The notes beneath the pieces are model-generated. The model was not told the DNA's origin, made no database searches, and saw only the letters and a program-made list of their open reading frames with translations. A DNA stretch of 52,823 nt, taken from the NCBI RefSeq assembly GCF_014640555.1, contig NZ_BMHE01000050.1, forward strand, positions 1 through 52,823. Reading direction: 5' to 3'. This document shows, piece by piece, positions 41,348-51,106 of this stretch. Source of the stretch: Paenibacillus marchantiophytorum (lineage in GTDB: Bacteria > Bacillota > Bacilli > Paenibacillales > NBRC-103111). The position numbers and the translations under genes are program-made. Numbering within the stretch: position 1 is the stretch's first letter; every line of letters starts with the position of its first letter.

Positions 41348-41375
41348 AAAAAAAAAGCCCCTTCCGGAGCCTCTT
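41348..41375 (-). terminator. Attenuator-like hairpin after rpmH
   Basis: Short stem (gctcc-ggaa-ggggc) followed on the minus strand by a long T-run, between rpmH and rnpA. It probably reduces read-through from the highly expressed rpmH. Confidence 0.7.
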
Positions 41376-41376
41376 T

Positions 41377-41511
41377 TTACGCGCTAAGAATTTTTCTTCC
41401 TTTAAGACGACGAGCTTGCAGAACTTTACGTCCATTCTTCGTGCTCATTCTTTTACGGAAACCATGATTCTTCTTACGCTTTCTCGTATTAGGGTTAAAC
41501 GTCGGACCCAT
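41377..41511 (-). CDS. rpmH: 50S ribosomal protein bL34
   Basis: A 44-residue, very basic protein, MGPTFNPNTRKRKKNHGFRK.., the typical bL34 sequence. It is too short for many gene tracks but flanked by rnpA and oriC as in almost all bacteria. AGGGAGGTG precedes the ATG. Confidence 0.97.
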   Translation of the reverse strand: MGPTFNPNTRKRKKNHGFRKRMSTKNGRKVLQARRLKGRKILSA

Positions 41512-41619
41512 CTATAGCACCTCCCTACCTGAGGATATCCATCCTACAAAATTTCTACTACTCATTAAATCATATTTCCCTTAGTAAAGTCAACCTACCC
41601 GAGTGTACAGAGAGTTATG

Positions 41620-42000
41620 ACATTTTGTTCACCAGATTTTCAAAAGAATAACCTGTGCATAGAATTTTCTCCGCTAAAAGAGAACCTTGTCGAAAATTAA
41701 CAGAATATCAACAATATCTTGTGTTGTGAACAAAATCTATGCACAAGTTGTTGAGATTGTGGATAAAATGAAACAATCCGTTGATTAACGGGCCGTCTTT
41801 TGTTAAGATGATAATGTTTCTGTTGTGGATATACACCACAAACTCTCCGACTTATCAACAACCTGTGGACAACATTGTGAACAATTTTCCCTCTACAAGA
41901 ATAAGTCATTTCGACCGATCCTTAATAATGTGGATAAAACGACAAAGTCCGTTCTTTTCTGACCTTAGCAGACAGCAAGGTTCATTTCGCCATGAAACGA
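41620..42000. other. oriC, upstream DnaA-box cluster
   Basis: Between rpmH and dnaA. Two perfect DnaA boxes in TGTGGATAA orientation (41758-41766, 41929-41937). Single-mismatch copies are at 41824-41832, 41852-41860 (TTATCAACA) and 41864-41872; weaker ones are at 41725-41733 and 41876-41884. This corresponds to the incA/incB region of Bacillus. Confidence 0.92.
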
Positions 42001-42138
42001 GCAAACTATATAAACGTGCTGATTAATTCTCAGATCATGACGATCACATAGATGTTGAGTTGCTTTCATAACCTATTTTTAATGTTTAACTACTTACTGG
42101 CCTTATGCCACATGTTTAATTTCAAAGGAGTGAATACT

Positions 42139-43503
42139 GTGGAAGGCCATTCTACCGACTTATGGCAACAGATTTTGACGATCATTCAGACCAAACTCAG
42201 TAAACCAAGCTTTGATACCTGGCTCAAATCAACGAAAGCGACAGTTTTTAATGACTCTACTGTCGTTATTTGTGCGCCCAACAATTTTGCGCAGGAATGG
42301 CTCGAAAGCCGCTATACCAAGCTAATTGAGGGAACCATTTATGATTTCACAGGCAAGCATGTATCCGTGAAGTTCATTATTGAAACCGAGGAGCAGAAAT
42401 CCCAGGCTTCCGCGACATTACCAACCGTTATCCCCCCCAAGGGACCAGCCATTGTTGCAGGCGAAGAGAATTTCACCAATATGATGAATGCCAGGTATAC
42501 ATTCGACACCTTCGTTATCGGATCCGGCAATCGATTTGCACATGCAGCATCCCTAGCTGTAGCCGAAGCACCAGCCAAAGCCTATAATCCGCTTTTTCTA
42601 TATGGTGGGGTTGGGTTAGGCAAGACCCACTTGATGCATGCCATCGGCCATTATGTCCTTGAGCATAATCCAGGCTCGCGTGTGTTATATATTTCATCCG
42701 AGAAATTCACGAATGAGTTTATTAATGCGGTTCGTGATAACCGCGGTGAAGGATTTCGTAATAAATACAGGACAATCGACGTTCTACTGATTGATGATAT
42801 TCAATTCCTCGCCGGTAAAGAAGGTACACAGGAGGAGTTTTTCCATACATTCAACGCTCTGCATGAGGAAGGAAAGCAAATTATTATATCCAGTGACCGC
42901 CCACCCAAAGAAATCCCAACGTTAGAAGATCGTTTGCGCTCAAGGTTTGAATGGGGCTTGATTACGGACATTCAGCCGCCCGATTTGGAGACACGTATTG
43001 CCATTTTACGCAAGAAAGCCAAGGCAGAGAATCTAGAAATCCCGAATGAAGCGATGATCTATATCGCGAATCAGATCGATACGAATATTCGAGAGCTTGA
43101 GGGCGCGCTTATCCGTGTCGTAGCCTACTCATCCCTAATCAATCAAGATATTAGCGTTCATTTAACGGCCGAGGCATTGAAAGATATTATCCCGTCCAAT
43201 CGCCCAAGAGTGATCACAATACAGGATATTCAGCAGCGAGTTGGAGAATTCTATGGACTGAAGCTTGAGGATTTCAAAGCGCGCAAGCGAACAAAAGCCG
43301 TAGCCTTCCCAAGGCAGGTCGCGATGTACCTGGCGAGGGAGCTGACAGACTTCTCTTTACCGAAAATCGGCGATAATTTTGGTGGCCGTGACCATACGAC
43401 CGTCATTCATGCCCATGATAAAATAACGCAGCAGCTGAAAGTAGATCAAGATTTATATAAGATTGTTCACAACCTAACAGAACGGATCAAAAACCCCTCT
43501 TAA
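42139..43503 (+). CDS. dnaA: Chromosomal replication initiator DnaA
   Basis: A 454-residue AAA+ initiator. It has an N-terminal DnaB/SirA-interaction domain (DLWQQILTIIQTKLSKPSFDTWLK), Walker A GGVGLGKTH, Walker B LLIDDIQF and the C-terminal box-binding helix-turn-helix ending GGRDHTTVIHAHDKI. The GTG at 42139 is chosen because AAAGGAG lies just upstream; the open frame extends to 42052 without a ribosome site. Flanked by DnaA boxes on both sides. Confidence 0.97.
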   Translation: MEGHSTDLWQQILTIIQTKLSKPSFDTWLKSTKATVFNDSTVVICAPNNFAQEWLESRYTKLIEGTIYDFTGKHVSVKFIIETEEQKSQASATLPTVIPPKGPAIVAGEENFTNMMNARYTFDTFVIGSGNRFAHAASLAVAEAPAKAYNPLFLYGGVGLGKTHLMHAIGHYVLEHNPGSRVLYISSEKFTNEFINAVRDNRGEGFRNKYRTIDVLLIDDIQFLAGKEGTQEEFFHTFNALHEEGKQIIISSDRPPKEIPTLEDRLRSRFEWGLITDIQPPDLETRIAILRKKAKAENLEIPNEAMIYIANQIDTNIRELEGALIRVVAYSSLINQDISVHLTAEALKDIIPSNRPRVITIQDIQQRVGEFYGLKLEDFKARKRTKAVAFPRQVAMYLARELTDFSLPKIGDNFGGRDHTTVIHAHDKITQQLKVDQDLYKIVHNLTERIKNPS

Positions 43504-43527
43504 TAACTTCTAAATTCAGCTAAGCCT

Positions 43528-43645
43528 ATGCACAATCTATTCACATGTGGATAGGCTTGATTTATATAAGGTTCATCCACATATCCACATATCCAGAGCC
43601 CCTACTGCTATTACTAATAAAGAATGTTATTATATAAAGAATATG
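43528..43645. other. oriC, downstream part: DnaA boxes and unwinding element
   Basis: DnaA boxes at 43546-43554 (TGTGGATAG), 43573-43581 (TCATCCACA) and 43581-43589 (ATATCCACA) lie before a short GC-rich patch. A series of TAC/TAT/TAA triplets (43603-43620, DnaA-trio-like) and a very AT-rich tract follow. This is the Bacillus-type basal unwinding layout. Confidence 0.82.
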
Positions 43646-43682
43646 CTGACGCAAATTAAAAAAGAACCACAGGAGTGAAATC

Positions 43683-44825
43683 ATGAAATTAACGATCCTA
43701 AAAGACCATTTAATCGAATCCATTGGTCACGTTTCCAAAGCAATATCATCTCGTACAACCATCCCTATCCTTACAGGGATCAAAATAGATGCAACCTTAA
43801 GCGGTGTAACCCTTACAGCGAGTGATACCGATATCTCTATTCAAAGCTTTACCCCAAGCGAAAATGAAACCATTAAAATAATTCAATTATTTCAAGCCGG
43901 GAGTGTTGTTCTTCCTGCTAAATTTTTCATTGAGATCATTCGAAAGCTCCCAGCTCAACTCATTGAAATTGAAGTAAAAGCCAACTTCCAAACGATTATT
44001 CGTTCAGGTTCTTCGGAAATTCAAATTATGGGACTTGATCCAGACGAATATCCGCTGCTGCCGGAAATCGAAGAAAGCAAGATGCTGCGTCTTCCTAGTG
44101 ATTTGCTTAAAACGATGATCAAACAAACGTCTTATGCTGTATCCACCAATGAATCTACGCCGATACTTACAGGTGTTCTCTGGAATATAACCGGAGATAA
44201 ATTGAAATTCATTGCTTGTGACCGGCACCGTCTGGCTAGTCGAGAAGTAACTGTGGATAACGATAATGCGCAGAATCTGCCTAACATTGTCATCTCAGGT
44301 CGAACATTGAACGAATTAAGCAAAATTTTGCCAGATCAAAATTCCCTTATAGATATCGTTATTGCAGACAATCAAGTTTTATTCAAAATTCATTCGATTT
44401 TATTTTATTCCCGTATTTTGGATGGCACATACCCGGATACATCTAAGCTGATTCCGCAATCTTTTCAAACCGAAATGGTCGTACCGACCAAAGAATTGGC
44501 TGAAGCAATCGACCGGGCCTACTTATTGTCCAGAGAAGATAAAACCAATATCGTTAAAATGATGATGCTGGAAGATCAAACGATCGAGATCTCCTCTACC
44601 TCATCCGAGCTTGGAAAAGTAACCGAGCAAATTAACCTGCAGCATATCGTCGGGGAGCTGCTCAAAATTTCGTTTAACTCCAAATATATGCTTGATGCGC
44701 TAAAAGTACTTGATTCTGAGTTCATTCATATCGGATTTACCGGGGCTATGCAGCCAATTATCATGAAACCACAAGATTCTACAAACATTCTACAGCTCAT
44801 CTTGCCATACCGGACGACGAATTAA
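43683..44825 (+). CDS. dnaN: DNA polymerase III beta subunit (sliding clamp)
   Basis: A 380-residue clamp protein that tethers the polymerase to DNA, with three repeated domains (start MKLTILKDHLIESIGHVSKAI; end IMKPQDSTNILQLILPYRT). AGGAGTG precedes the ATG. First gene after the origin's unwinding region, followed 11 bases later by yaaA. Confidence 0.97.
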   Translation: MKLTILKDHLIESIGHVSKAISSRTTIPILTGIKIDATLSGVTLTASDTDISIQSFTPSENETIKIIQLFQAGSVVLPAKFFIEIIRKLPAQLIEIEVKANFQTIIRSGSSEIQIMGLDPDEYPLLPEIEESKMLRLPSDLLKTMIKQTSYAVSTNESTPILTGVLWNITGDKLKFIACDRHRLASREVTVDNDNAQNLPNIVISGRTLNELSKILPDQNSLIDIVIADNQVLFKIHSILFYSRILDGTYPDTSKLIPQSFQTEMVVPTKELAEAIDRAYLLSREDKTNIVKMMMLEDQTIEISSTSSELGKVTEQINLQHIVGELLKISFNSKYMLDALKVLDSEFIHIGFTGAMQPIIMKPQDSTNILQLILPYRTTN

Positions 44826-44836
44826 GGAGAATTCAT

Positions 44837-45052
44837 ATGAAACAGATCGGAATTAAGACAGATTACATTACGCTAGGACAGTTTCTAAAATTATCGGACT
44901 GTATATCCACAGGTGGACAAGCTAAATTTTTCGTTGTGGATACCAAAATTGAAGTAAACGGGCAGGCAGAAAATCGCAGAGGACGGAAACTCGTTCCGCA
45001 AGATGTGGTGACCGTGGAGGGTTTCGGACAATTCGAAGTCGTTAGCTCCTGA
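44837..45052 (+). CDS. yaaA: S4-domain RNA-binding protein YaaA
   Basis: A 71-residue protein consisting of an S4 RNA-binding domain (TLGQFLKLSDCISTGGQAKFF..VNGQAENRRGRKL). Conserved between dnaN and recF in Firmicutes and implicated in ribosome assembly. AAGGAG precedes the ATG. Confidence 0.94.
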   Translation: MKQIGIKTDYITLGQFLKLSDCISTGGQAKFFVVDTKIEVNGQAENRRGRKLVPQDVVTVEGFGQFEVVSS

Positions 45053-45080
45053 TCGGATTAACCCAGGAGGATGACCACTC

Positions 45081-46199
45081 ATGTTCTTAAATAGACTTGC
45101 ACTCCGTCATTATCGCAATTATGACGAAATTGAAATAACAACTGAAAACAACGTGAATATTTTCGTTGGACCCAATGCGCAAGGGAAGACGAATCTGTTG
45201 GAATCCATCTATGTCCTAGCGATGACGAAATCACACCGAACCCACCAGGATAAAGAATTAATTGGGTGGAACGGAGAACAGACGCAGCTGCATGCAGAAA
45301 TTCAGAAGCGATACGGCAGCTGCAAGTTGGATCTAGCGATTTCGAACAAGGGCAAGAAAGCCAAGATCAATGGACTCGAGCAAAAGAAATTAAGCAATTT
45401 CATCGGAGCTCTGAACGTGGTGATGTTTGCTCCGGAAGATTTGGAAATTGTCAAAGGAACGCCAGGTGTAAGGCGGCGCTTTCTAGATATGGAGATCGGC
45501 CAGGTACAGCCCTCCTATCTGTATGATTTGTCGCAATATCAGAAAATTCTGCTGCAGCGGAACAATTATTTAAAACAATCTTATCCCGGAAAAAGCACGC
45601 CGGACGCCATGTTGGACATCTGGAACGAACAATTAGCACAGTATGGTGTTAAAATCATGAAAAAGCGTCAAAGCTTTATTAAGAAGCTGCAACAATGGGC
45701 AGAGACCATCCATCGAGGGATTACAAATGACAGCGAGGACCTTCTTATTCGCTATGCTCCTTCTTTTGACATTGAGCCGTTTGAAGATGAATCTGTTTTA
45801 TTAAACCAATTTATGATAAAGTTATCATTGGTCAGAGATCAGGAATTTCGAAGAGGCGTTACGTTAGTGGGCCCTCATCGCGATGATCTTCTTTTTTACA
45901 TCAACGATAAAGAAGTCCAAACGTATGGTTCTCAAGGACAGCAGCGAACAACCGCATTATCCCTTAAACTTGCGGAAATTGAGCTCATTCATGAGGAAGT
46001 CGGCGAATATCCCCTTTTATTACTTGATGATGTGCTTTCAGAGCTTGACGAATATAGACAAACACAATTGATTCGTACGTTTCAGCAGAAAGTCCAAACG
46101 TTTATTACCACAACAGGTCTGGAAAGCGTTCATTTGGACCAACTGGATCATGCTTCTGTGTTTCATGTGTTGAAAGGAAATGTAAGTGGCAGGAGCTGA
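45081..46199 (+). CDS. recF: DNA replication and repair protein RecF
   Basis: A 372-residue SMC-like ATPase that helps load RecA at gaps. Walker A is GPNAQGKTN (near residue 31), the signature YGSQGQQRTTALSLKLAE and Walker B LLLDDVLSELD lie near the C-terminus. AGGAGG precedes the ATG. Confidence 0.97.
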   Translation: MFLNRLALRHYRNYDEIEITTENNVNIFVGPNAQGKTNLLESIYVLAMTKSHRTHQDKELIGWNGEQTQLHAEIQKRYGSCKLDLAISNKGKKAKINGLEQKKLSNFIGALNVVMFAPEDLEIVKGTPGVRRRFLDMEIGQVQPSYLYDLSQYQKILLQRNNYLKQSYPGKSTPDAMLDIWNEQLAQYGVKIMKKRQSFIKKLQQWAETIHRGITNDSEDLLIRYAPSFDIEPFEDESVLLNQFMIKLSLVRDQEFRRGVTLVGPHRDDLLFYINDKEVQTYGSQGQQRTTALSLKLAEIELIHEEVGEYPLLLLDDVLSELDEYRQTQLIRTFQQKVQTFITTTGLESVHLDQLDHASVFHVLKGNVSGRS

Positions 46200-46204
46200 G
46201 AAGC

Positions 46205-46453
46205 ATGTTTATTCATTTGGGTGGCGAGAAAATTATTAGAGCTTCCGAACTGATTGCTATTTTCGATATCTCGATCGAGAAGTCGTCCAAAATATCGAAA
46301 CAATTCATTCAGCAAGCTGTAAAGGATAAAAAAACCGAGAAAATCGGGGAAGAGGAATGCAAATCCCTCGTTGTTACCAAAGGGAAAGTGTACTATTCCC
46401 CCATTTCCTCAACTACGCTCAAGAAACGAGCACACCAGTTATTAACGAACTAA
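46205..46453 (+). CDS. remB: Extracellular matrix regulator RemB (YaaB)
   Basis: An 82-residue DUF370-type protein (MFIHLGGEKIIRASELIAIFD). Located between recF and gyrB as in Bacillus, where it activates biofilm-matrix genes. It starts five bases after the recF stop. Confidence 0.9.
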   Translation: MFIHLGGEKIIRASELIAIFDISIEKSSKISKQFIQQAVKDKKTEKIGEEECKSLVVTKGKVYYSPISSTTLKKRAHQLLTN

Positions 46454-46578
46454 GGTTGGAGCCAACGAAGGTGGAATTGCGTTTAATGGCGAAACAAAAC
46501 TTCCTCTACGCGCAGTGGTAAGCATCATTTGCATCGCTAGAGGGTTATCTCACTATAAAAAAGCAGGTGGAGATTAAC

Positions 46579-48495
46579 ATGTCTGTGAATCAAAATGCAT
46601 ACGATGACAGTCAGATTCAGGTACTGGAAGGTTTAGAGGCGGTTCGTAAACGGCCGGGGATGTACATAGGTTCGACCAGTGCGCGTGGACTTCATCATCT
46701 CGTCTGGGAAGCCGTCGATAATAGTATCGATGAGGCATTAGCTGGCTTCTGTACGAAGATTGATGTCATAGTACACAAGAATAATAGTGTCACCGTTATT
46801 GATAATGGTCGTGGTATTCCGGTTGGTGAGAATGCGAAGTTGAAGCGTCCGACTTTGGAAGTTGTTCTAACGGTTCTTCATGCAGGCGGTAAATTTGGTG
46901 GGGATGATTCCGGTTATAAAGTATCCGGAGGTCTTCATGGTGTAGGTATCTCTGTTGTTAATGCCTTGTCTGAGCTGCTGACGGTTCAAGTTAAGCGTGA
47001 TGGCAAAATTCATGAACAAGAGTATCGCCGCGGCGCGCCGCAATATGACGTGAAAGTCATTGGTGACACCGAGGAAACCGGTACAAAAGTGACGTTCCAG
47101 CCGGATCCGGAGATTTTCAAAGAAACCGTTGAGTACGATTACGATATTCTGCAATCCAGGATTCGCGAGCTGGCCTTCTTGAACAAAGGCATTGAAATTA
47201 ATCTAATTGATGAACGTACAGATACTTCAAATACACACATGTATGAGGGCGGAATTGTTTCCTTCGTTCAGCATTTAAACCGTAACCGGGAAGTCGTTAA
47301 TGAAACGCCGATCTACGTGGAGGGTTCCAAGGATAATATCTCCATTGAGATCGCACTTCAGTACAACGATAGCTATACGGAGAATATTTACTCTTTCGCC
47401 AATAATATCAATACCCATGAGGGCGGTACGCACGAATCCGGTTTCAAAAGCGCTTTAACGCGGATTTTGAACGATTATGCCCGCAAGAGCAATTCCTTGA
47501 AAGAAAGTGATTCGAACCTTTCCGGAGATGATGTGCGTGAAGGCCTTGCCGCTATTATTTCTGTGAAAATTCCGGAGCCGCAGTTCGAGGGTCAAACGAA
47601 GACCAAACTAGGAAATAGTGAAGTCCGTGGTATCGTAGAGTCTCTATTTGCAGAGAAATTGCAAGAATTCATGGAAGAAAACCCGGCAACAGCGAAGAAG
47701 ATCCTTGAAAAAGGTATTCAGGCAGCAAGAGCCAGAGAAGCAGCTCGCAAAGCGAGGGAGCTTACACGTCGCAAAAGTGCATTAGAAGTTAGCGCCCTGC
47801 CAGGTAAATTGGCAGATTGCTCCTCCAAAGATGCTTCGATAAGTGAAATTTATATCGTAGAAGGTGACTCTGCGGGTGGTTCAGCTAAGCAAGGACGTGA
47901 TCGTCACTTCCAAGCGATTCTGCCGCTTCGCGGAAAAATCTTGAACGTGGAGAAAGCGCGATTGGATCGTATTCTGTCCAATACCGAAATTCGCGCAATG
48001 ATTACTGCTTTCGGTACAGGGATCAGTGATGATTTCGATATTGCCAAAGCTCGTTATCACAAAATTATTATTATGACCGATGCCGACGTCGATGGAGCGC
48101 ATATTCGTACGCTGCTGCTCACTTTCTTCTACCGGTACATGAAAAAGTTAATTGAAACCGGTTATGTGTATATTGCGCAGCCCCCTCTTTTCAAATTGGA
48201 GCGCAACAAAACCATTCGTTATGCCTATAACGAAAAACAAAGAGAAGCAATCATGCAGGAGTTCGGTGAAGGCGCTAAAGTCAACGTTCAACGTTACAAA
48301 GGACTAGGTGAGATGAATCCGGGGCAGCTATGGGAAACGACGATGGATCCGGAAAGTCGTACATTCTTACAGGTAACGATTGAAGACGCGATTGAAGCAG
48401 ATACACTTTTTGATTCTTTGATGGGCGACAATGTAGAGCCACGAAGGGATTTCATTGAGGAACACGCCAAGTACGTGAAAAATCTAGATATCTAA
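46579..48495 (+). CDS. gyrB: DNA gyrase subunit B
   Basis: A 638-residue ATPase subunit of gyrase. GHKL ATP site: DNGRGIPV, HAGGKFGGDDSGYKVSGGLHGVG. TOPRIM domain: YIVEGDSAGGSAKQGRDR and DADVDGAHI. C-terminal end RRDFIEEHAKYVKNLDI. The ATG at 46579 has GGTGGAG upstream and is preferred to 46567. Confidence 0.98.
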   Translation: MSVNQNAYDDSQIQVLEGLEAVRKRPGMYIGSTSARGLHHLVWEAVDNSIDEALAGFCTKIDVIVHKNNSVTVIDNGRGIPVGENAKLKRPTLEVVLTVLHAGGKFGGDDSGYKVSGGLHGVGISVVNALSELLTVQVKRDGKIHEQEYRRGAPQYDVKVIGDTEETGTKVTFQPDPEIFKETVEYDYDILQSRIRELAFLNKGIEINLIDERTDTSNTHMYEGGIVSFVQHLNRNREVVNETPIYVEGSKDNISIEIALQYNDSYTENIYSFANNINTHEGGTHESGFKSALTRILNDYARKSNSLKESDSNLSGDDVREGLAAIISVKIPEPQFEGQTKTKLGNSEVRGIVESLFAEKLQEFMEENPATAKKILEKGIQAARAREAARKARELTRRKSALEVSALPGKLADCSSKDASISEIYIVEGDSAGGSAKQGRDRHFQAILPLRGKILNVEKARLDRILSNTEIRAMITAFGTGISDDFDIAKARYHKIIIMTDADVDGAHIRTLLLTFFYRYMKKLIETGYVYIAQPPLFKLERNKTIRYAYNEKQREAIMQEFGEGAKVNVQRYKGLGEMNPGQLWETTMDPESRTFLQVTIEDAIEADTLFDSLMGDNVEPRRDFIEEHAKYVKNLDI

Positions 48496-48541
48496 ACGTC
48501 TCAGACGTTGCTAACGATGTAAGCTTTCAGGAGGAACATTC

Positions 48542-51031
48542 ATGAGCGAAGAATTACATTCGCAAGTCAAAGAAATTGACATTTCGACCGAAATGCGTAC
48601 ATCCTTCTTAGACTATGCGATGAGTATCATTGTCAGTCGTGCACTGCCAGATGTAAGAGACGGCCTGAAGCCGGTTCATCGTCGTATCTTGTTTGCGATG
48701 TCTGAGCTAGGTATGTCTCCAGATAAACCACATAAGAAATCAGCGAGAATCGTTGGCGAAGTTATCGGTAAGTACCATCCGCATGGCGATACGGCTGTGT
48801 ATGAAACGATGGTTCGGATGGCACAAGACTTCTCACTTCGTTATATGCTTGTTGATGGTCACGGTAACTTTGGATCGATCGATGGGGATATGGCAGCAGC
48901 AATGCGTTATACCGAGGCTCGTCTGTCGAAGATTGCTATGGAGCTCCTTCGCGATATTAACAGAGAGACTATCGACTATAAGCCTAACTATGACGGCGAA
49001 GAGAATGAGCCGGTCGTTCTTCCTTCCCGTTTTCCAAACTTATTGGTGAACGGGAGTTCAGGGATTGCGGTTGGGATGGCAACGAACATTCCGCCGCATA
49101 ACCTGCGTGAAGTCATCGAAGGCATCCAGTTGATGATTCAGAATCCAGAGATTACGCCACTTGAACTGATGCAAGTTATTAAAGGACCCGATTTCCCGAC
49201 GGCCGGCTTTATTTTGGGCCGTGAAGGAATCAGACAAGCCTATCAAACAGGCAGAGGCTCCGTTACGATGCGCGCTAGAACTGTTATCGAGGAAAACAAT
49301 AACAAAGCTAGAATCATCGTGAATGAGCTGCCATATCAAGTAAATAAAGCTAGACTCGTTGAGAAAATTGCGGAACTTGTTCGTGAGAAGAAAATTGACG
49401 GTATCACGGATCTTAGGGATGAGTCCGATCGCAATGGGATGCGGGTTGTCATTGAGCTTCGTCGCGACGTCAATCCGAATGTTGTTCTGAACAACTTGTT
49501 CAAACAAACAGCGATGCAGTCGAACTTCGGTATTATTATGCTAGCGCTAGTTAATGGCGAGCCAAGAGTACTGAATCTTCGTGAGATGCTGCACTACTAT
49601 CTCAAGCATCAACAAGAAGTTATCCGCCGCAGAACGGAATATGATTTGCGCAAAGCGGAAGCGCGCGCGCATATCTTAGAAGGTCTGCGCATTGCTCTTG
49701 ACCACTTGGATCAAGTTATCGCTTTGATTCGTGCTTCCAGAACAACGGATGAAGCTAGAGAAGGACTCATGTCTACGTTCCATCTGAGCCTAGATCAAGC
49801 TCAAGCTATTCTGGATATGCGCCTACAGCGCTTAACTGGTTTAGAGCGTGAGAAGATCGAAGCTGAATACGCGGAACTTATGAAGAAAATCTCTGAGCTC
49901 AAAGCAATTCTTGCTGATGAGCATCTGATCTTGGCCATCATTAGCGAAGAATTAAATGAAATCAAAGAGAAATTCGGTGACGAGCGACGTTCCGAAATTA
50001 CGGTTGGCGAGGAAAGCATCGAAGATGAAGACCTCATTCCGCGTGAAGATGTCGTTATCACGATTACACATACGGGCTATATCAAGCGTCTACCGGTTAC
50101 GACGTATCGGAATCAGAAGCGTGGCGGACGAGGCATTGTTGGTATGGATACCAAAGACAACGACTTCGTGGAACATTTGTTCGTAACCAATACGCATCAC
50201 TACCTGCTGTTCTTTACGAACAAAGGGAAAGTGTACCGTCTGAAAGCTTACGAGATTCCGGATTTGAGTCGAACAGCTAGGGGAACACCGATTATTAACT
50301 TAATCCAGATTGAGCAAGGCGAGACGGTGAATGCAGTAATTCCGGTCGAAAGCTTCGAAACGGAGCAGTTCCTATTCTTTGCAACGAAGCAAGGTGTTGT
50401 GAAGAAAACGCCGATCGACGATTATTCCAATATTCGTAAGGGTGGCTTAATTGCTATCAACTTGCGTGAAGATGATGATCTCATTGGAGTTAAGCTAACC
50501 GACGGCAACCAGGGGATTATCATGGGGACCAAGCTCGGTATGTCCATCCACTTCCCAGAGCAAGACGTGCGTTCCATGGGTAGATCTGCTACAGGGGTCA
50601 AAGGGATACAACTGGATGATGAGGATGCCGTAATTGATATGGATGTTGTCCATGAAGATAACAGTGTACTCATTGTTACAGCAAAAGGTTTCGGTAAACG
50701 AACGCCTGTTTCTGAATATCGCATCCAGTCCCGTGGCGGTAAAGGGATCAAAACGCTGAACGTTACAGATAAAAACGGTGATGTTGTAGGACTTAAAGTC
50801 GTACAAGAAGATGAGGATCTAATGATTATCACGGCATTAGGTACTGTCATTCGAACAAGTATGGACGGTATTTCGGTCATGGGTCGTAATACACAAGGTG
50901 TGCGCCTAATCAACATTCGTGAAGACGATGAAGTTGGAACTTTGGCTCGTGTGCAGAAGAATGAAGAGCAGAACGAGAACGAAGAAGACGGCGATTGGGA
51001 AGAATCAGAAGCAGCGGATACAGAAGAATAA
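48542..51031 (+). CDS. gyrA: DNA gyrase subunit A
   Basis: An 829-residue DNA-cutting subunit with catalytic Tyr123 (MRYTEARLS) and GyrA-box-containing C-terminal beta-pinwheel (QKRGGRGIVG), ending in an acidic tail. The quinolone region reads HPHGDTAVYE with Thr84 where B. subtilis has Ser and Glu at the second position. AGGAGG precedes the ATG. Confidence 0.98.
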   Translation: MSEELHSQVKEIDISTEMRTSFLDYAMSIIVSRALPDVRDGLKPVHRRILFAMSELGMSPDKPHKKSARIVGEVIGKYHPHGDTAVYETMVRMAQDFSLRYMLVDGHGNFGSIDGDMAAAMRYTEARLSKIAMELLRDINRETIDYKPNYDGEENEPVVLPSRFPNLLVNGSSGIAVGMATNIPPHNLREVIEGIQLMIQNPEITPLELMQVIKGPDFPTAGFILGREGIRQAYQTGRGSVTMRARTVIEENNNKARIIVNELPYQVNKARLVEKIAELVREKKIDGITDLRDESDRNGMRVVIELRRDVNPNVVLNNLFKQTAMQSNFGIIMLALVNGEPRVLNLREMLHYYLKHQQEVIRRRTEYDLRKAEARAHILEGLRIALDHLDQVIALIRASRTTDEAREGLMSTFHLSLDQAQAILDMRLQRLTGLEREKIEAEYAELMKKISELKAILADEHLILAIISEELNEIKEKFGDERRSEITVGEESIEDEDLIPREDVVITITHTGYIKRLPVTTYRNQKRGGRGIVGMDTKDNDFVEHLFVTNTHHYLLFFTNKGKVYRLKAYEIPDLSRTARGTPIINLIQIEQGETVNAVIPVESFETEQFLFFATKQGVVKKTPIDDYSNIRKGGLIAINLREDDDLIGVKLTDGNQGIIMGTKLGMSIHFPEQDVRSMGRSATGVKGIQLDDEDAVIDMDVVHEDNSVLIVTAKGFGKRTPVSEYRIQSRGGKGIKTLNVTDKNGDVVGLKVVQEDEDLMIITALGTVIRTSMDGISVMGRNTQGVRLINIREDDEVGTLARVQKNEEQNENEEDGDWEESEAADTEE

Positions 51032-51035
51032 ATGT

Positions 51036-51065
51036 GGGGATGGGGCTTACAAACCCATCCCTTTT
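51036..51065 (+). terminator. Terminator of gyrBA
   Basis: Eight-pair perfect stem (gggatggg with cccatccc) followed by TTTT, directly after the gyrA stop. Confidence 0.85.
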
Positions 51066-51106
51066 ACTTTACAATGAGTAGTAATACGACAAGTTAAGGT
51101 GAGTGA

